From NCBI GenBank assembly GCA_946887085.1, contig CAMPKG010000169.1, positions 1 to 7,550 on the forward strand: a stretch of DNA of 7,550 bases, in the 5' to 3' direction. A model generated the notes under the pieces. It was given only the letters and a program-made list of their open reading frames with translations, made no database searches and was not told the origin of the DNA. A program made the translations under genes and the position numbers. Positions 5,945 to 7,550 of the stretch are shown piece by piece (positions within the stretch are counted from its first letter, which is position 1; each line of letters starts with the position of its first letter). Origin of the DNA: an uncultured Sphingobacteriales bacterium (GTDB lineage Bacteria > Bacteroidota > Bacteroidia > Chitinophagales > Chitinophagaceae).

Positions 5945-6928
5945 TTATTTCCGGCGAGGACGCGGGGCATCCGGCGAAATGCAGGTTTTGTCCGGCGGAT
6001 GATGGTTTTTGACCAACGAAGCGGGTTGGTTGTCTGAACTATGATGAGGTTGATTGTTTTGATGGACTTTGATGTCATGACCTGTATCGCTTGCCCCGAC
6101 TGCGTTTGCGCTCCAATTTGCTACAGTTTGTCTGTGTTTTTCGATTATGGTGTGTTCTGGCAACTTGTCTGAACTATGATGAGGTTGATGGTTTTGATGG
6201 GCTATGATGTTATCGGTTGTATCCCTTGCCACGCCTGCGTTTGGGGTTGAAAGTATTACAGTTTGATCTGTGTTTTGGACTATGGTGTTTCCCGATAACT
6301 CATCCCCTCCTTCTTTTAAGGAGGGGCGCAGGGGTGGTAAACACTCGCGCAGGACAGTTGGCGGCAGCCCCGCATGGGGCGGGACTGCTGTTGGCAGTAA
6401 ATGCGCATGATGCAGCTTCCTGGCCTGCTGCATGATGCGGAGGAACTGGCGGCGGAAGAGTGGGGTGACGCGTTCCCATGCCTCGAGCTTGCTATCCAGC
6501 TCTATGGCGCGGAGGGTGAGGAAGGGGGAGAGGGTTTCTTCTACTATAAGGTAACGCATGGCATACCTGATGACGCGGCGTTTGGGTATCTCGCCGCGGA
6601 CGATGCGCGCCAGGAATACCCGCATGGCATAGTACTCCTCCTGCTCAAGCGCGTGGCGCTTTGCTGTTGCGGCTTGCGCCTGCTCCCTTGCCTGCTGCTG
6701 CATTTGCTGCAGGGCGGGTGCTACACGGCTGTAGATATGCGGCAGTGCGAACAGCCGGATGCCGCCAACCCTTGCCGACTCTTTTTTTGCCTTGGGATAA
6801 GCCGCACGGTAGGCGCGGGTAGCATCGCCGTGGCGCTGCATATGGCGGATGAATTTCTCGTGGGCGGGTTTGTGGTAATTGCCTCTGTTCCGCTTTTGCG
6901 GGAGCGGCTTGCTGATAGTGGTTTCCAT
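5945..6928 (-). CDS. Orphan terminase-small-subunit-like protein with a repeat-built C-terminal tail
   Basis: This 327-residue protein has two parts. Residues about 20-75 (AHEKFIRHMQRHGDATRAYRAAYP, then SARVGGIRLF and PHI) resemble the DNA-binding helical domain of phage small terminases. There a stretch of the form 'FxxxYxxxxNAtxAAxxAGY' is followed by 'xxxrLLxnpxV'. A Gln/Ala-rich coiled stretch (74-97) and a block ending TLRAIELDSKLEAWERV (138-154) also match the terminase layout. The tail from about 178 is Pro/His/Ser-rich and probably disordered. It contains a palindromic element (codons near 198-209) and two 45-residue repeats (211-255, 256-300). No large terminase, portal or other phage gene is present, so DNA packaging is not supported; a domesticated DNA-binding role is inference. 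ATG 6928 is preferred over a TTG at 6946 because the extra six residues add nothing recognisable. Confidence 0.62.
   Translation of the reverse strand: METTISKPLPQKRNRGNYHKPAHEKFIRHMQRHGDATRAYRAAYPKAKKESARVGGIRLFALPHIYSRVAPALQQMQQQAREQAQAATAKRHALEQEEYYAMRVFLARIVRGEIPKRRVIRYAMRYLIVEETLSPFLTLRAIELDSKLEAWERVTPLFRRQFLRIMQQARKLHHAHLLPTAVPPHAGLPPTVLRECLPPLRPSLKEGGDELSGNTIVQNTDQTVILSTPNAGVARDTTDNIIAHQNHQPHHSSDKLPEHTIIEKHRQTVANWSANAVGASDTGHDIKVHQNNQPHHSSDNQPASLVKNHHPPDKTCISPDAPRPRRK
6029..6298 (-). repeat. Two in-frame 135-bp tandem repeats in the TerS-like gene
   Basis: Units 6029-6163 and 6164-6298 repeat with a period of exactly 135 bases (45 codons). They encode residues 256-300 and 211-255. By hand alignment 22 of 45 residues are identical, with the block HQN-QPHHSSD fully shared apart from one position. 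At DNA level 6030-6075 and 6165-6210 agree at 43 of 46 positions, much better than the rest. A possible degenerate third copy begins after 300 (QPASLVKNHH). Confidence 0.88.
6304..6326 (-). repeat. Palindromic REP-like element inside the TerS-like coding region
   Basis: CCCCTCCTT (6304-6312) pairs perfectly with AAGGAGGGG (6318-6326) across five bases. On the minus strand the stem is preceded by ACCACCCCTGCG, resembling the ACCTCACCCAG lead-in of the second unit after the dehydrogenase gene. Both therefore look like one family: a pyrimidine lead-in, a CCTCC-type arm, an A-rich loop and an AGGAGG-type arm. Here it is read in frame and encodes Pro-Ser-Leu-Lys-Glu-Gly-Gly. Confidence 0.65.
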
Positions 6929-6950
6929 GGTGACAATATTTAGCAAGCGG

Positions 6951-6978
6951 CTTACGACTTATGACTTACCACTTACGA
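6951..6978. repeat. Four tandem heptamers CTTANNA upstream of the TerS-like gene
   Basis: CTTACGA, CTTATGA, CTTACCA and CTTACGA follow one another without gaps (6951-6957, 6958-6964, 6965-6971, 6972-6978). They lie between the predicted TerS-like promoter and its start codon, so they would be transcribed in the leader. Their purpose is unknown. They resemble in style, not in sequence, the octamer arrays ahead of ccmC. Confidence 0.7.
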
Positions 6979-6990
6979 ATTTTACTATAG

Positions 6991-6998
6991 CAAATTTA
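6991..6998 (-). promoter_or_regulatory. Possible -7 element of the TerS-like gene overlapping palindromes
   Basis: On the minus strand TAAATTTG (6998 to 6991) matches TAnnTTTG and would give a leader of about 58 bases. It overlaps the perfect 10-base palindrome TTTACGTAAA (6995-7004). Next to that lies a second inverted repeat, AAATAT-GCC-ATATTT (7003-7017). No good -33 TTG is seen. The palindromes are candidate operator sites, but AT-rich DNA yields such sequences by chance. Confidence 0.4.
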
Positions 6999-7076
6999 CG
7001 TAAAATATGCCATATTTGCCGAAATGTAGAGGTTCTTGACAATTTGTGACATAGGGTGGGATATAGATAATATGGT

Positions 7077-7084
7077 TATATTTG
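7077..7084 (+). promoter_or_regulatory. Possible -7 element of the membrane-protein gene, overlapping an inverted repeat
   Basis: TATATTTG matches TAnnTTTG and would start transcription near 7090, about 17 bases ahead of ATG 7107. Overlapping it and the start site is the perfect inverted repeat TGCATT-GTTGA-AATGCA (7083-7099). Further up, TGACA occurs twice exactly 10 bases apart (7037 and 7047). No well-spaced -33 TTG is visible. A repressor at the start site is one reading; the evidence is positional only. Confidence 0.45.
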
Positions 7085-7106
7085 CATTGTTGAAATGCAT
7101 TGAGCT

Positions 7107-7550
7107 ATGACTGATTTTTTGAACAAGCTTGAAAACTTCTTTTTTGACATATTCGGCTTGATACTTCCAGGTCTACTACTCTCGTTGATTATCCTAATTC
7201 CTATTTACTTTTTTGACTATGGTAGGGTGACGTCCGCACAATGGAACGATACTCCATTCTTATCGTTCATGCATTTTATATATAGTTCGACCCATAGTTT
7301 AGCGAGAAGTAAACCTACGTACTTAGTCGTCGGTCTGTTTATGTTCTCATATATTCTTGGTCATCTGATTAAGGTTATTTCTATAGTACTATATGAGTTT
7401 CTATCAGCTCTATTCGATGAAGTAATTAATAAAAAAGTGAGCTCGTTGGGTATAATCCTACATGACGCATTTGTAGATGCAGTAGCTATCCTTACCGGCG
7501 GTTATGACGTTAAGAGGTCGTTTTTCTATAAATCGGTTACAATTCTATAT
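7107..7550 (+). CDS. Unrecognised membrane protein, 5' part, open at the window edge
   Basis: An open frame of 148 codons runs from ATG 7107 to the last base of the window without a stop. The start is well constrained: an in-frame TGA at 7101-7103 lies two codons upstream and ATG is the first start after it. The N-terminus (MTDFLNKLENFFFDIFG) is followed by a hydrophobic helix at about 16-37 containing LPG. A second helix lies at about 72-98, with a charged segment (DEVINKK) after it. I do not recognise the family. Codons are AT-rich (ATA, TTA, TAT, AGT common), and two 60-base lines here have 37% and 27% GC, against 55% in a dehydrogenase line. This suggests recent acquisition. It is divergent from the TerS-like gene. 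Confidence 0.8.
   Translation, partial: MTDFLNKLENFFFDIFGLILPGLLLSLIILIPIYFFDYGRVTSAQWNDTPFLSFMHFIYSSTHSLARSKPTYLVVGLFMFSYILGHLIKVISIVLYEFLSALFDEVINKKVSSLGIILHDAFVDAVAILTGGYDVKRSFFYKSVTILY

Noticed and set aside
6029..6298. CRISPR-like array
   Set aside because: There are only two 135-base units, they are contiguous with no spacers, and they are in coding frame.
6401..6943. 180-codon plus-strand open frame opposite the TerS-like gene
   Set aside because: The minus-strand frame gives recognisable terminase-like segments and in-frame repeats. The plus frame is Leu/Cys-rich shadow coding.
7036..7071. Sigma-70-like promoter (TTGACA with GATAAT)
   Set aside because: The spacing is 24 bases, well outside the usual 16-18, and Bacteroidota use TAnnTTTG elements; one is present at 7077.

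Overview
The window looks like a chromosomal segment of a Bacteroidota bacterium, most likely from the Chitinophagia side of the phylum. Three things point there. Many genes are preceded by the Bacteroidota promoter element TAnnTTTG rather than a sigma-70 -10 box. One secreted protein ends in a type IX secretion (T9SS) type A sorting domain. The Ccm proteins and the 479-residue glutamate dehydrogenase have a Bacteroidota character. Genus-level assignment is inference.

Layout. Positions 1-42 are the 5' part of a tRNA-Gly(GCC) on the minus strand, with a well-formed promoter. Divergent from it on the plus strand are ccmB, then ccmC and a ccmD-like gene (1-base overlap), then a glutamate dehydrogenase gene. 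This unit ends in two tandem palindromic repeats and a strong intrinsic terminator at 3425-3450. Everything from 3449 to 6928 is on the minus strand. In order of transcription it is a terminase-small-subunit-like gene, a secreted LamG/T9SS protein, a NYN-LOTUS putative RNase, and a GNAT acetyltransferase converging on the dehydrogenase. From about 6950 the DNA becomes AT-rich (27-37% GC in two 60-base lines I counted, against 55% in a dehydrogenase line). It carries the start of a divergent, unrecognised membrane protein that runs off the window at 7550.

How the genes fit together. CcmB, CcmC and the CcmD-like protein belong to system I cytochrome c maturation (heme handling at the inner membrane). 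CcmA, CcmE and CcmF are not in the window. Glutamate dehydrogenase links 2-oxoglutarate/ammonia to glutamate and may be co-transcribed with ccmCD, because no terminator separates them. NYN-LOTUS and GNAT probably form a short operon. The remaining genes show no clear shared pathway.

The least ordinary part is 5945-7550. An orphan TerS-like protein carries an extended tail built from two in-frame 135-bp tandem repeats and a palindromic element resembling those after the dehydrogenase gene. It sits next to a compositionally foreign membrane gene across a repeat-rich divergent promoter region. I do not see a complete, demonstrably new system. The best lead is to read past position 7550.
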